Source: Paraburkholderia sp. PGU19
GTDB taxonomy: Bacteria > Pseudomonadota > Gammaproteobacteria > Burkholderiales > Burkholderiaceae
Length of the DNA stretch: 64,000 bases
Assembly: GCF_013426915.1 (NCBI RefSeq)
Contig: NZ_AP023181.1
Span: forward strand, 1,922,001-1,986,000
Direction: 5' to 3'
Part shown: one piece after another, positions 46,401-53,713 of the stretch
How the letters are laid out: every line of letters starts with the position of its first letter
Numbering within the stretch: the stretch's first letter is position 1
The notes under the pieces: generated by a model
Database searches by the model: none
What the model was told of the DNA's origin: nothing
Seen by the model: only the letters and a program-made list of their open reading frames with translations
Program-made: the position numbers and the translations under genes

Positions 46401-48625
46401 GACAGGTCGACTGTCTGTTCGGCGTGGCGCTCAACGGCGGCGTGATCTCGTCAGGCAATGCGTACGATCCGTCCGGCGCGTATGCGTGCCCGGCCGCGAT
46501 GCAGCGCCAGGTGGACGCGATTCCGCTCGAACCCACCGTCGGCTGGGACAACACGTTGAACGGAAATCTCGGCGAACTGCTGATGGAGCCGACCTTGATG
46601 GGCGCGTATGAAGGCGCGGCTATCACCGTGCTTGCCAAGGGCGTGCGCGACGTGCGCGTGGGCGGCAAGCTGCAGGCTGATCCGAACTGCACGGCCAACG
46701 GTATCTGTACGCCGCTGACGGCCAGCAACGCGGACTGCAACACGTATTCGAGCAACTTCCTGTGCAACCCGTCGCGTGTCGACGGCATCACCTTCACGAA
46801 CAGCTCGCAGGGCGGCGGCGGCATCTTCCTGCACGGCTGGAACCACTACACGGAGGTGTCGAACAACCGCGTGTTCAGCAATGCAGGCACGCTGACAGGC
46901 GGGATCACGATCGGCCAGGTGGAGGTGCCCGACGGCACGATCGCCAACGATGGCTTCACGGAAGAGCCGTTCGCGTACAACACGCATGTCAACGTGCACC
47001 ACAACTCGGTGACGTCGAATGCTGCGTACGGCGACGAGATCAACTCGACGACGCCTTCTTCGGCAGCGGGCGTGACGTTCTGCTCGGGCGCGGACAACTA
47101 TCACTTCAACTACAACTGGGTCTGCGGCAATATGAGCAGCGGCGACGGCGGCGGTGTCGCGCACTTCGGCTTCAGCTACAACGGCGACCTGTCGCACAAC
47201 TGGATTCTGTTCAACCAGAGCAACAACCCGACGCTGCCAACCTACGGCGGCGGCCTGATCGCCCAGGGCGTGCCGCCCGACGGCACGTTCTGCGAGAACT
47301 CGGCGGTGGATATCGACTGCGCGCCGCAGCTATCGGACGGCGTCGGGCCGGGTCTCGTGATCGACGGCAACCTGATCGTCGGCAATACGGCCGAAAGCGG
47401 CAAGGGCGGCGGCCTGCGTCTGCAGAACATCAATGGCACGGACGTTCAGCGCAGCCCGCGCAACCGCAACCGCTGGTACGAGGTGAGCGTGATCAACAAC
47501 ATCATCGCGAACAACGTGGCGGGCTGGTCGGGCGGCGGCGTGTCGGTGCAGGATGCCGTGCGCGTGAACTTCATCAACAACACGGTGGTCTCGAACGACT
47601 CCACGGCATCGGCGGGCGTGCTGTTCAACACGGCGCTCGCTGCGCAGGCCAACGTCGGTCCGCCGAACTGCACGACGGTCGGCTCGGAAACGACGTGCAG
47701 CCCGATCACGACGTCGACGATGCAGCCTTCCGGCCTCGAAACCGCGAAGCATACGCAGAACTTCCTGACGGCGTTCACGGCGGGCGGCGCGGGCTGTCCT
47801 GCAGGAGAGGACTGTAGCCACTACTCGTTCCCCGTGTTGAGGAACGACGTGTTCTGGCAGAACCGCACGTTCTTTATCACGGTGGGCGGGCTGAACCAGA
47901 ACATCCCCGGCTTGCAGAACATCGTCGCGCTGAACCCGACGTTGAACCAGGCGGGTCATCAGACGGGCTACTGCGATCCGAAGGCTGTGTACTGGGATCT
48001 TGGCGCCTATGGCGATATGAAGCCTTCGGATCACTCGTCGGGCATGAGGCTCGCGCCGCAGTATTCGATCATCACGGATGCAGGTGACTACCCGAACGCG
48101 CACAACAGCTCGGCGAATCCTAACGTGGTGAGCCAGTACTGCAATGGCGCGCGGGTGCCGCCCGAAGGCGGCGGCAACGGCTTCGCGGTGCCGCCCGGCA
48201 TTGCGGATACCGTGCTGCCCAATCCGCTGTTCGGTCTGATGCCGTCGGCGACGCCGGATGAAGGCAATCAGTGGATCAACATGTCGTACGGGCCGCTGTC
48301 GCTGTTCAACATGACGGTGAGTTCAGGCAGCACGAACTATGGCGTGCCGCTCGGCAACTACTCGATCAAGACGGGTTCGCCTGCCGTCAATGCGGGCACG
48401 AATGCGGGTGCGCCAAATCACGACTTCTTCGGCACGCAGCGTCCGCAGAGCGGCAGCTACGACATCGGCGCGGTGGAGTTGCCACGCACAGGACTGTTCG
48501 CAGGCGGCAACCTGCCGTTCGCGCCGGGCGCGCTGCTCGATCTGCTCAATCAGGTGCTGGGCAGTGGGGCAACGGGCACGGCAGGTCCGCAGGCCAATGC
48601 GCCTTCGACGGGAGCGGTGCAATGA
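40454..48625 (+). CDS. Giant exported multidomain protein (2723 aa): degenerate cupredoxin head, Ig-like/SdrD-like middle, beta-helix tail
   Basis: 2723 residues from ATG 40454 (GGGGAGA upstream). A signal peptide ends near MVCA-QSV. Residues about 30-425 have a multicopper-oxidase fold (GTYLIESGTHPSIQGPMG; RFVNAGLRMHVPSV) without copper ligands in the usual places. About 430-615 are two cadherin/VCBS-like repeats (DSYFLVAGNTLTVSDPG; DDAFSSNIASQLHIG). About 840 and 1140 resemble SdrD-B/CNA-B modules with a Ca-loop-like DTNGDGVSQDSEPG. About 1770-1860 is IPT/TIG-like. From about 1923 (AIQTAIDKATPGDLIIVGPG) to about 2670 is a right-handed beta-helix ending SYDIGAVELP. It has many Cys. It is probably surface-exposed or secreted, the likely cargo of the nearby secretion system. 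Its 3' end overlaps the next gene by ATGA. Confidence 0.88.
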   Translation: MRSCDFKRTLAGLVKAGVAASVLMTASAMVCAQSVTLTAKAQTIALPDGQVVPMWGYNCSAAAVAPATCAASNSGAGANWSPVVITTPPGSLTITLTNSLPAQLPTSLVIVGQLGGGLGNTATTSPSPVHATQTATTWPIAGTGSGASFTPPTQGPRVQSFSSEVKAGSSSKLTWNNLRPGTYLIESGTHPSIQGPMGLYGVLVVTTPPTAGSTQGQAYPGIRYDADLPLVLSEIDPVQNQAVTTAVATPGFSEARVWSGLSGGCGDPASATYGTCYPPAVNYDPRYYLINGVAFDRSNANGSAFPVTAPAATANSTGQILLRFVNAGLRMHVPSVVGAQTGLPPVSGFSLIAEDGNVLPGNPRVQSAVFLAAGKTYDVLMNSVAAGALALPVFDRQLSLSTNNQRDGGMQGYISVNGGALPTSAAGNTNAKANPDSYFLVAGNTLTVSDPGKGLIANDVGVYGVQVKTQPTGGTLTLNPNGAFTYVPNAGTTSDSFTYQANGNAALTATVTLAACSAGSNCLSGAPVASDDAFSSNIASQLHIGAPGVLGNDRDPAGLPLTASIVGSASGGTVTLNADGSFNAVPSAAPVGNATSTVTFKYKAVNSQNTASGAATVTVTFKGGSGLAVAVKDAKTGTAINDYRWIIEEDRTFQIDPACQVNSSTRPATCPPLPVPSLGTSFHTSYMPVVAAGCVGTVSCESGQTVFDPGTNTHVPAVCDVGNGVCRTDSAQQTAVDPSQVALDPTKHYYLSILPGDAGNTFTNGAGAPQPVDPNNPNGAQRQFDIAKDCPSGPGGADFAPGTGTCGHAMGGAPVAPTQHAVNVLLQQTPLQTAKISVFVFEDDAPVNGEVDVSGGTDAFGTAREPGLGGFEIKLFDDAGGTGDATGQMTYDMFNMPLSNSLQGTIDPSTGLDACPITKAANDGLVGMIPTCPKFESDGKTMSPLVGQAIIANLMPGRYGVVATPAADRIAKGEEWLQTNTLDGQKAHDAFIKVGGPAYFQEFGPAGFHVTIGFANPKIINARLPGVCKGVPCNNGVTGKITNLHYSRPPNENLYSSGSRDSLSFTQCYVSVGDPDLEDIAFTKCNADGTFSITGLPDGLFRITVFDQWNDQIVDGLATAVQLKGGQTQNVGDLAVLQWHTNLYTRSFIDTNGDGVSQDSEPGLALVPTNIRFRDGSYSNFNNTDLNGYASFNEVFPLFNWYIAEADTTRYKQTGVHVVYDAGGPPDGTPGGGGSSIAANYANTLESSTAHLPNALRVPGAIYCNDADCNDRTGTNPSTGRIDPPWVTTMGWQGFSGQNSFIEFGKAPYGANENGGIHGEVIYASTRPFDDPALLIHTSWTPDVPNVTVNLYAEGTAADGTQSLTLVDTTKTSSWDDWAQGFRSDGVPNMNCPGQETTDPFFYTLKDSSQWLDPQKRTLPMHSQFKCYDGMHAFNQLQPAPYDGMYQFPSVTDRDPQKGTPKGSNCTICSKLADGSYMLPAGKYVVEVIVPPGYELVKEEDKNILIGDNYIAPVTQQFGGLGNIFILPDQAAVNATYNRNNAQNPTTELGSSPRHEGDTGSVETFWPCVGALRVVPDYISLFPGSQEVAPFAGASRHLCDRKEVVLTNQMSVLAKFWVFSSTHVAAHFTGFMLDDFSSEFDPYSPQFGEKFAVPNVPVSMKDFAGNEVSRIYSDQWGIFNGLNYSTWEVNPPNPTGYAPTMMVACMNDPDMPDPAHPGQTIRDPLFNPAYSQFCYEIPFMPGQTQYMDTPVVPVSAFADGYNPPDCAYPDATPAISSVTGDTSNGGAGPWVSQAGHTLTIKALGDQQVPNHAYGGPAATTSPYNQKFVTRHYGFGASQGTGTVTVGGVNAHVNAWSDTQINITVPTLSANQSSCTIQQRGVNTQTRCGELVITSGNGKKSIDTVTVTIGGKAPAYVGGENGTNNAIQTAIDKATPGDLIIVGPGNYSEMLLMWKPVRLQGVGAPAVVVNANTHPSGKLDPWRRQVDCLFGVALNGGVISSGNAYDPSGAYACPAAMQRQVDAIPLEPTVGWDNTLNGNLGELLMEPTLMGAYEGAAITVLAKGVRDVRVGGKLQADPNCTANGICTPLTASNADCNTYSSNFLCNPSRVDGITFTNSSQGGGGIFLHGWNHYTEVSNNRVFSNAGTLTGGITIGQVEVPDGTIANDGFTEEPFAYNTHVNVHHNSVTSNAAYGDEINSTTPSSAAGVTFCSGADNYHFNYNWVCGNMSSGDGGGVAHFGFSYNGDLSHNWILFNQSNNPTLPTYGGGLIAQGVPPDGTFCENSAVDIDCAPQLSDGVGPGLVIDGNLIVGNTAESGKGGGLRLQNINGTDVQRSPRNRNRWYEVSVINNIIANNVAGWSGGGVSVQDAVRVNFINNTVVSNDSTASAGVLFNTALAAQANVGPPNCTTVGSETTCSPITTSTMQPSGLETAKHTQNFLTAFTAGGAGCPAGEDCSHYSFPVLRNDVFWQNRTFFITVGGLNQNIPGLQNIVALNPTLNQAGHQTGYCDPKAVYWDLGAYGDMKPSDHSSGMRLAPQYSIITDAGDYPNAHNSSANPNVVSQYCNGARVPPEGGGNGFAVPPGIADTVLPNPLFGLMPSATPDEGNQWINMSYGPLSLFNMTVSSGSTNYGVPLGNYSIKTGSPAVNAGTNAGAPNHDFFGTQRPQSGSYDIGAVELPRTGLFAGGNLPFAPGALLDLLNQVLGSGATGTAGPQANAPSTGAVQ

Positions 48626-49101
48626 GACGCGTAGTCATGGAGGCGACGTGGGTCTGCTGTGCCGCATTGCTGGCGATGCCGGCAGCGGCGCAGCAGGTGG
48701 CGATGCATGGCAGCGCGCCGCATGCGTCGCACTATGAGCCGATGAAGCTGCCCGCGCACGCGCGCACCTTTTATCAGTCGGTGCGGGGCATCGACAACCT
48801 GAGCGTGCGCCGCACTGCGTCGGGCAATCTGCTGCGCTTCAGTTACCGCGTGACGGACCCGGCGCTCGCGAAGCTGCTCGGCGACAAAAGCACGACGCCT
48901 TATCTGTACGGCGAGGCCAATCATGTGCTGCTCGAAGTGCCCGTGATGGACAACATCGGCCAGTTGCGGCAGACGGGCGCGCTCGAGGTCGGCCAGCAAT
49001 ACTGGATGGTGTTTTCCAACAAGGGCAATCTGGTGAAGGCGGGGGACCGCGTCAACGTATTGATCGGCTCGTTCCATATCGATGGGCTGGTCGTTCAATA
49101 A
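48622..49101 (+). CDS. Small exported protein of the oxidase operon
   Basis: 159 residues; ATG overlaps the TGA of the giant gene (ATGA), so translation is coupled. Signal peptide VCCAALLAMPAAA, cleaved before QQVA. The mature part starts with a His/Met-containing stretch (VAMHGSAPHASHYEPMKLPAH) that could bind metal, followed by a beta-rich domain (DNLSVRRTASGNLLRFSYRV; YLYGEANHVLLEVPVMDN; VNVLIGSFHIDGLVV). No family was recognised. Its place directly after the giant protein suggests a periplasmic accessory or maturation role. Confidence 0.75.
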   Translation: MRRVVMEATWVCCAALLAMPAAAQQVAMHGSAPHASHYEPMKLPAHARTFYQSVRGIDNLSVRRTASGNLLRFSYRVTDPALAKLLGDKSTTPYLYGEANHVLLEVPVMDNIGQLRQTGALEVGQQYWMVFSNKGNLVKAGDRVNVLIGSFHIDGLVVQ

Positions 49102-49135
49102 GGCGTATGCGCGGCACGACATTGAGGAGATCGAC

Positions 49136-49945
49136 ATGAACCGGGGCTTTCGGGTACTTGCTTCAATGACGGGCGTGGTGGCCGCGAGTTTCGCTGCGCA
49201 CGCCACGCTGGCAGCGGGCGGCGGCGGGATGAGCGCGGCGCAGGTCGTCGAGCGCAACGTGGCCGCGCGCGGCGGCCTGCAGGCATGGCGTGCCGTCAAC
49301 ACGATGACGTTGAGCGGACAGATCGACGTGGGTGGCACGAAGCCCGTCAAGCTCCCGTACGTCATGACGATGAAGCGGCCGCACAAGAGCCGCTTCGAAC
49401 TGAACTTCGACAACCAGATTGCGTTTCAGGTCTACGACGGCAGCCAGGGGTGGAAGGTGCGTCCGTTCCTGGGCCGCAATGTCGCAGAACCCTATACGCC
49501 TGCCGAAGCGAAATCGGCGGCGGAAACGGCCGATCTCGACGGGCCGCTGATCGACTATGCGGCCAAGGGTAGCCAGGTCGCGTTGCAGGGTATGGAGACG
49601 ATCGACGGACACCGCGCATACAAACTCCTGCTGACCACGAAAGATCACGCGCAACGGCATGTGTGGATCGACGCGTCGAGCTTTCTCGAAGTCAAGGTCG
49701 AAGGCGATCCGCGCAAGCTCGATGGCCGCATGCATGTCGTTTCCGTCTACTACCGCGATTACCGGCGCGAGGGCGGATTGATGGTGCCGCATCTGCTCGA
49801 GACACAGGTGACGGGCGTGAAGCAGAAGCATCAGATGACGATCCAGCATGTCACGGTGAACCAGCCCGCCGACGACGCCCTCTTTGCGAAGCCGCAATTG
49901 CCCGCGCAACCGCAATCCGCGCCTGCCAAAGTCGCCGCGAAATGA
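49136..49945 (+). CDS. Periplasmic LolA-like protein A
   Basis: 269 residues from ATG 49136 (GAGGAG upstream). Signal peptide GVVAASFAAHATLAA. The mature protein reads VVERNVAARGGLQAWRAVNTMTLSG, then repeated strands and YYRDYRREGGLMVPHLLET, the pattern of LolA/LolB-fold outer-membrane-lipoprotein-sorting-like proteins (an open beta-barrel for hydrophobic ligands). It is a tandem paralogue of the next gene, with the same blocks (AARGG-AWR, GWK(V/I)RP, PYTPAE, DGPL-DH/Y-AAKG, HRHVWID). A role in carrying or inserting a hydrophobic component is inferred. Confidence 0.78.
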   Translation: MNRGFRVLASMTGVVAASFAAHATLAAGGGGMSAAQVVERNVAARGGLQAWRAVNTMTLSGQIDVGGTKPVKLPYVMTMKRPHKSRFELNFDNQIAFQVYDGSQGWKVRPFLGRNVAEPYTPAEAKSAAETADLDGPLIDYAAKGSQVALQGMETIDGHRAYKLLLTTKDHAQRHVWIDASSFLEVKVEGDPRKLDGRMHVVSVYYRDYRREGGLMVPHLLETQVTGVKQKHQMTIQHVTVNQPADDALFAKPQLPAQPQSAPAKVAAK

Positions 49946-49969
49946 CGCCACGTCGATGAGGTCACGATC

Positions 49970-50803
49970 ATGAAACGCATCGCGTCATGGCTGCTGGCGG
50001 GCTGTGTGTCCGCGCTCGCATGGGCGCAGATGCCCGCCGCCGGCCAGCCGCTTACGGTCGACGAGATCATCGCGAAGAACGAGGCCGCGCGCGGCGGCGT
50101 GGACGCGTGGCGCAAGGTCCGCACGATGATCTGGATGGGGCATGTCGAAAGCGCGAACGCGCCGACGCCGAATGCGCCATTCGTGCTGGCGCTGCGGCGG
50201 CCCAACAGCACGCGCTTCGAGATCACAGCGATGAACCAGCGGATCGTGCGCGTGTTCGACGGCAAGGAAGGGTGGAAGATCCGGCCGTCTTCGGGCGGCG
50301 CGCCCGATGTGCAGCCCTACACACCCGCAGAAGTCCGTTATGCACGCGACGAACAGGTGATCGATGGCCCGCTGCTCGATCACACGGCGAAGGGGATTGC
50401 CGTATCGCTCGACGGCATGGATGCCATCGAAGGAAAGGACGCTTACCGGCTTGCCGTCACGTTGCCGTCGGGCGCGCATCGTCATGTATGGGTCGACGCC
50501 GTGTCGTTTCTCGACGTCAGGTACGATCGCGACGCGCCGGGTCTGTCGGGCGCGCCTGTGAAGATCGAGGTGACCTATCGCGACTATCGCGAGGTCGACG
50601 GCGTGCAGGTGCCGTTCGCGATCGAAAGCGGCGTGGCGGGCGCGGCGAAGAAGGACCGGCTCGTGCTCGAGCGGGTGTCGCTGAATCCGCCGCTCGACGA
50701 CGCGATGTTCGTCAAGCCTTTGGTGCCGGGGCGGCGCGCATCGGTGGCAGTCGGCGCGGGCGGCATGCCGGCGCCGCGTTCCGCATTTGGTCCGGCGCAG
50801 TAA
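49970..50803 (+). CDS. Periplasmic LolA-like protein B
   Basis: 277 residues from ATG 49970, 24 bp after paralogue A. Signal peptide ASWLLAGCVSALAWA, cleaved before QMPA. LolA-like fold with AKNEAARGGVDAWRKVRTM, VFDGKEGWKIRP, PYTPAEVRYARDE, DAIEGKDAYRLAVTL and VTYRDYREVDGVQVPFAIE. It is clearly homologous to the preceding protein, and both lack lipoprotein Cys. It probably works with A in envelope handling of the oxidase system. Confidence 0.78.
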   Translation: MKRIASWLLAGCVSALAWAQMPAAGQPLTVDEIIAKNEAARGGVDAWRKVRTMIWMGHVESANAPTPNAPFVLALRRPNSTRFEITAMNQRIVRVFDGKEGWKIRPSSGGAPDVQPYTPAEVRYARDEQVIDGPLLDHTAKGIAVSLDGMDAIEGKDAYRLAVTLPSGAHRHVWVDAVSFLDVRYDRDAPGLSGAPVKIEVTYRDYREVDGVQVPFAIESGVAGAAKKDRLVLERVSLNPPLDDAMFVKPLVPGRRASVAVGAGGMPAPRSAFGPAQ

Positions 50804-50808
50804 CGATC

Positions 50809-52479
50809 ATGCCCGGCCTCGTCGCAACGGCCACTGTGTTTTCACGGCAGCTGCTCTTTGCGAGCGCGTTTGCCGCCGCGTGTGCCGCTGCCTTGCTGGT
50901 GTCCACGCAACACGCGCTCGGAGCGCCGCCTGTCGACGCCGGCGAAGCGATCTTTCGCGACGGCATCGCCGGCGACGGCCGCCCCGTCGAAGCAACGCAT
51001 CAGGGGCAGCTCGCGATGCGAGGCGCAACGGCCGCCTGCATGAATTGCCATCGGCGCAGCGGGCTTGGCGCGAAGGAGGGCAACACGGTCATTCCGCCCA
51101 TTGCCGCGCAGTATCTGTTTCATCCGCCCACGAACAACCCGGATGAGTTGACGGTGCCGTTCATCGACGGCATGCGCACCAGTCGCGAGCCGTACACGGA
51201 AGCGACGCTTGCGCGCGCGATCCGCGAAGGCGTCGATTCCGAAGGCAAGCCGCTTGGCTATCTGATGCCGCAATTCGATCTGAGCGACGCGGACATGCAT
51301 GCGCTGATCGGCTATCTGAAGACGCTGGACAGGCGCAGGGCGCTCGGCGTCACCGACACCGTGCTGCACTTCGCAACGATCATCACGCCCGACGCCGACC
51401 CCGTGAAGCGGCGCGGCATGCTCGACGTGCTCGAACATTACTTTGCCGACAAGAACGCTGCGCCGTTGGGCGCGACGCCCGCGTTGCGCTCGTCGCGCAA
51501 GATGATGTTCATGGTCAACCGGCGCTGGGAACTGCATGTATGGGAACTCCACGGCCCGCCGGAGACGTGGCAGGCGCAGTTGCGGCAGTATCTTGCGACG
51601 CAGCCGGTGTTCGCGGTGCTGTCGGGACTCGGCGGCAGGAACTGGGCGCCTGTTCACGATTTCTGCGAGCGCGAACAGGTGCCGTGTCTGTTTCCGAACG
51701 TCGAGGTGCCCGTCGAAAGCGAACACGACTTCTACTCGATGTATTTCTCGCGTGGCGTGCTGCTCGAAGCGGAACTGATCGCGAAACGAATTCGCGAGTC
51801 CGCCAGTTCCGTTTCGGCTCGACCGGTCAAGACAGTGCTGCAGGTTTATCGCGCGGGCGATAGCGGCGAGGCCGCAGCGCAGGCGCTTGCCGCAGATTTG
51901 AAGAAGCAGGGCATCGCCGTCGAGAATCACGCAATGCCCGCGAACGCGCGCGTCGCGGCGGCGCTGCGAGGCGCGTCGCATGCGGATGCGCTCGTGCTGT
52001 GGCTCAGGCCGCCCGACATCGCCGCGCTCGGCGACGCGCCGGCTGCCTCGGTGGCCGTGTATGTGTCCGGGCTGATGGGCGGGCTCGACCGCGTACCCCT
52101 GCCTTCGCACTGGCGCGACAACGCCCGGCTTGCGTATCCCGTCGATCTGCCGCAAGGCCGGCGCGTGCGCGTCGACTATGCGTTCGGCTGGTTCGCGATA
52201 CGCCATATTCCCGTGGTCGACGAGCGTGTGCAGGCCGATACCTATCTGGCGTGCGGGCTGCTCGCCGAAACGCTGAGCCATATGGTCGATGCGTTCGTGC
52301 GCGACTATCTCGTCGAACGTATCGACGACATGCTCGAACATCGCATTCTGACCGGCTACTATCCGCGCCTCACGCTCGCACCGGGTCAGCGATATGCATC
52401 GAAGGGCGGATACATCGTGCGCTTCGCAGAGCCGGACAGATTGCGCGTGGTCGCGGACAGCGACTGGATCGTGCCGTAG
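50809..52479 (+). CDS. c-type cytochrome fused to a periplasmic-binding-protein-like domain
   Basis: 556 residues from ATG 50809, 5 bp after the previous stop. Signal peptide AFAAACAAALLVSTQHALG. The cytochrome c domain (about 40-180) has one haem site, CMNCH (77-81), and a probable axial Met in YLMPQFD. Residues about 230-550 look like a type 1 periplasmic binding fold: KMMFMVNRRWELHVWELHG, LATQPVFAVLSGLGGRNWAP, LFPNVEVPVESEHDFYSMY, VLQVYRAGDSGEAAAQAL and DALVLWLRPPDIA. It could accept electrons from the oxidase substrate or couple ligand sensing to redox state. Fusion of the two domains is unusual. Last gene of the plus-strand operon. Confidence 0.85.
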   Translation: MPGLVATATVFSRQLLFASAFAAACAAALLVSTQHALGAPPVDAGEAIFRDGIAGDGRPVEATHQGQLAMRGATAACMNCHRRSGLGAKEGNTVIPPIAAQYLFHPPTNNPDELTVPFIDGMRTSREPYTEATLARAIREGVDSEGKPLGYLMPQFDLSDADMHALIGYLKTLDRRRALGVTDTVLHFATIITPDADPVKRRGMLDVLEHYFADKNAAPLGATPALRSSRKMMFMVNRRWELHVWELHGPPETWQAQLRQYLATQPVFAVLSGLGGRNWAPVHDFCEREQVPCLFPNVEVPVESEHDFYSMYFSRGVLLEAELIAKRIRESASSVSARPVKTVLQVYRAGDSGEAAAQALAADLKKQGIAVENHAMPANARVAAALRGASHADALVLWLRPPDIAALGDAPAASVAVYVSGLMGGLDRVPLPSHWRDNARLAYPVDLPQGRRVRVDYAFGWFAIRHIPVVDERVQADTYLACGLLAETLSHMVDAFVRDYLVERIDDMLEHRILTGYYPRLTLAPGQRYASKGGYIVRFAEPDRLRVVADSDWIVP

Positions 52480-52517
52480 CGCGAGGCGGTGAATGCGCGT
52501 GAATCGAGGTGGCTCAC

Positions 52518-53156
52518 TCAACTGCTCGCAGGCAGCAAGCGCCGGTATTTATCGAGCACGCGCGGCACATAGGAACGCGTTTCGGGAAACGACGGAATCC
52601 TGTAGCCCGCTCGTATCACCGCATTCTCGCCGGCGTTGTATGCGGCGAGCGCCAGTTCCATGTCGTCCTTGAAGAGATCGAGCAAAAAGCGCAGATAGCG
52701 GGCGCCCGCCAGCACGTTGTCGCGCGGGTTGAACATGTCGCCATCGGAGAAGCGGCGCGCCGTGTCCGGCATCAACTGCATGAGGCCCAGCGCCCCTTTA
52801 TCGGAGACGGCATTCGGGTTGTAGCGCGATTCGACGTCGATCACCGCGCGCAAGAGTTCGGGCTGTAGATGGAAGGTTTCGCTGGCTTCGGCGATCACGG
52901 GTTCGAATTGCGAGGCATCGGCATGCGTCGATTGCACGGGCTGTTTCGCCCGGGCTGGTGACGGCGGCGACGCGACGATCACCGACATGCCCGTCTTGCC
53001 TGGCATATCCGTCAGCACAATTGCGCCCGTGCTGTCGACCTTGCCGAAAATATCGGCGTGTGCGGACTGCGCCAGAACCAGACCGAGCACGACGGCCGAC
53101 AGAACGGATGGCGCGGATGCTGTGGGTGCCGGTCGTGTCGCTGCGTGCACGCGCAT
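52518..53156 (-). CDS. Lytic transglycosylase (SLT domain)
   Basis: 212 residues from ATG 53156 (GGAG 8 nt upstream). Signal peptide SAVVLGLVLAQSAHA. A short DUF4124-like segment (IFGKVDSTGAIVLTDMPGK) precedes a C-terminal SLT/goose-lysozyme domain with catalytic Glu in DVESRYNPNAVSDKGALGLMQ-type sequence, MPDTARRF and AAYNAGENAV. It cleaves peptidoglycan between MurNAc and GlcNAc. Such enzymes often open the wall for secretion machinery; here it lies between the oxidase operon and the secretion genes, on the opposite strand. Confidence 0.9.
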   Translation of the reverse strand: MRVHAATRPAPTASAPSVLSAVVLGLVLAQSAHADIFGKVDSTGAIVLTDMPGKTGMSVIVASPPSPARAKQPVQSTHADASQFEPVIAEASETFHLQPELLRAVIDVESRYNPNAVSDKGALGLMQLMPDTARRFSDGDMFNPRDNVLAGARYLRFLLDLFKDDMELALAAYNAGENAVIRAGYRIPSFPETRSYVPRVLDKYRRLLPASS

Positions 53157-53540
53157 GATGGATCTCCGCTCGTGCTCCGATTGTGGTGCGCGGTCCAGAG
53201 GGCGGCAATGGGGCGATGTCCCCTTTTTCCGAGGTGAATGCGGAGGGCTTTCACCCACTGTACAGAAACGTTACAGGTGAGGCGGATATGGCAAGGGCGA
53301 ATTCGTCGGGTGTTTGGGCGCGCAGGCACGCGCGAAGCAGGAAATCCAGATCAGAGCGCGCCGTGTGGGTGAAGACTACCGGATAACTCGGGTCTCTCTG
53401 CGGAAAGGGACTTTTTTCGAAGTATTACCGAAGCGTGAAATGGAAAGAAACTGATCAGGAATGAAACATTTTTGCGCGCAAAAATTACCGATCTTTGACG
53501 GTTTTCAAATAGTCAGGCACGCATACAGGTTTTGCAAGGT

Positions 53541-53555
53541 TGGCAAGCTCCTTGC
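53541..53555 (+). promoter_or_regulatory. Sigma-54 (-24/-12) promoter candidate
   Basis: TGGCAAGCTCCTTGC keeps the GG and GC pairs 10 bp apart and departs from the TGGCAC-N5-TTGC consensus by about one base. It lies 158 bp before the response-regulator start in an AT-rich, gene-free 557-bp region (53157-53713) that also contains the dyad ACGAA-ATATA-TTCGT (53610-53624). Confidence 0.5.
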
Positions 53556-53713
53556 TCTTCCTGAGCCGGGCGCAGGCGTGGCAGGGTTTTGCCGCCAAGC
53601 GTTAGCATAACGAAATATATTCGTAATGTGCAAGAAAGTAACAATCGAAAGAAGAAGAATTTTGTGCTCGCCATGTTATGGCATACGCACTTACACGACA
53701 CGAGGAGCCGGCC

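Noticed and set aside
50842..52521. Minus-strand frame opposite the cytochrome fusion gene
   Set aside because: Arg/His-rich, no motifs; plus strand has a signal peptide and CMNCH.
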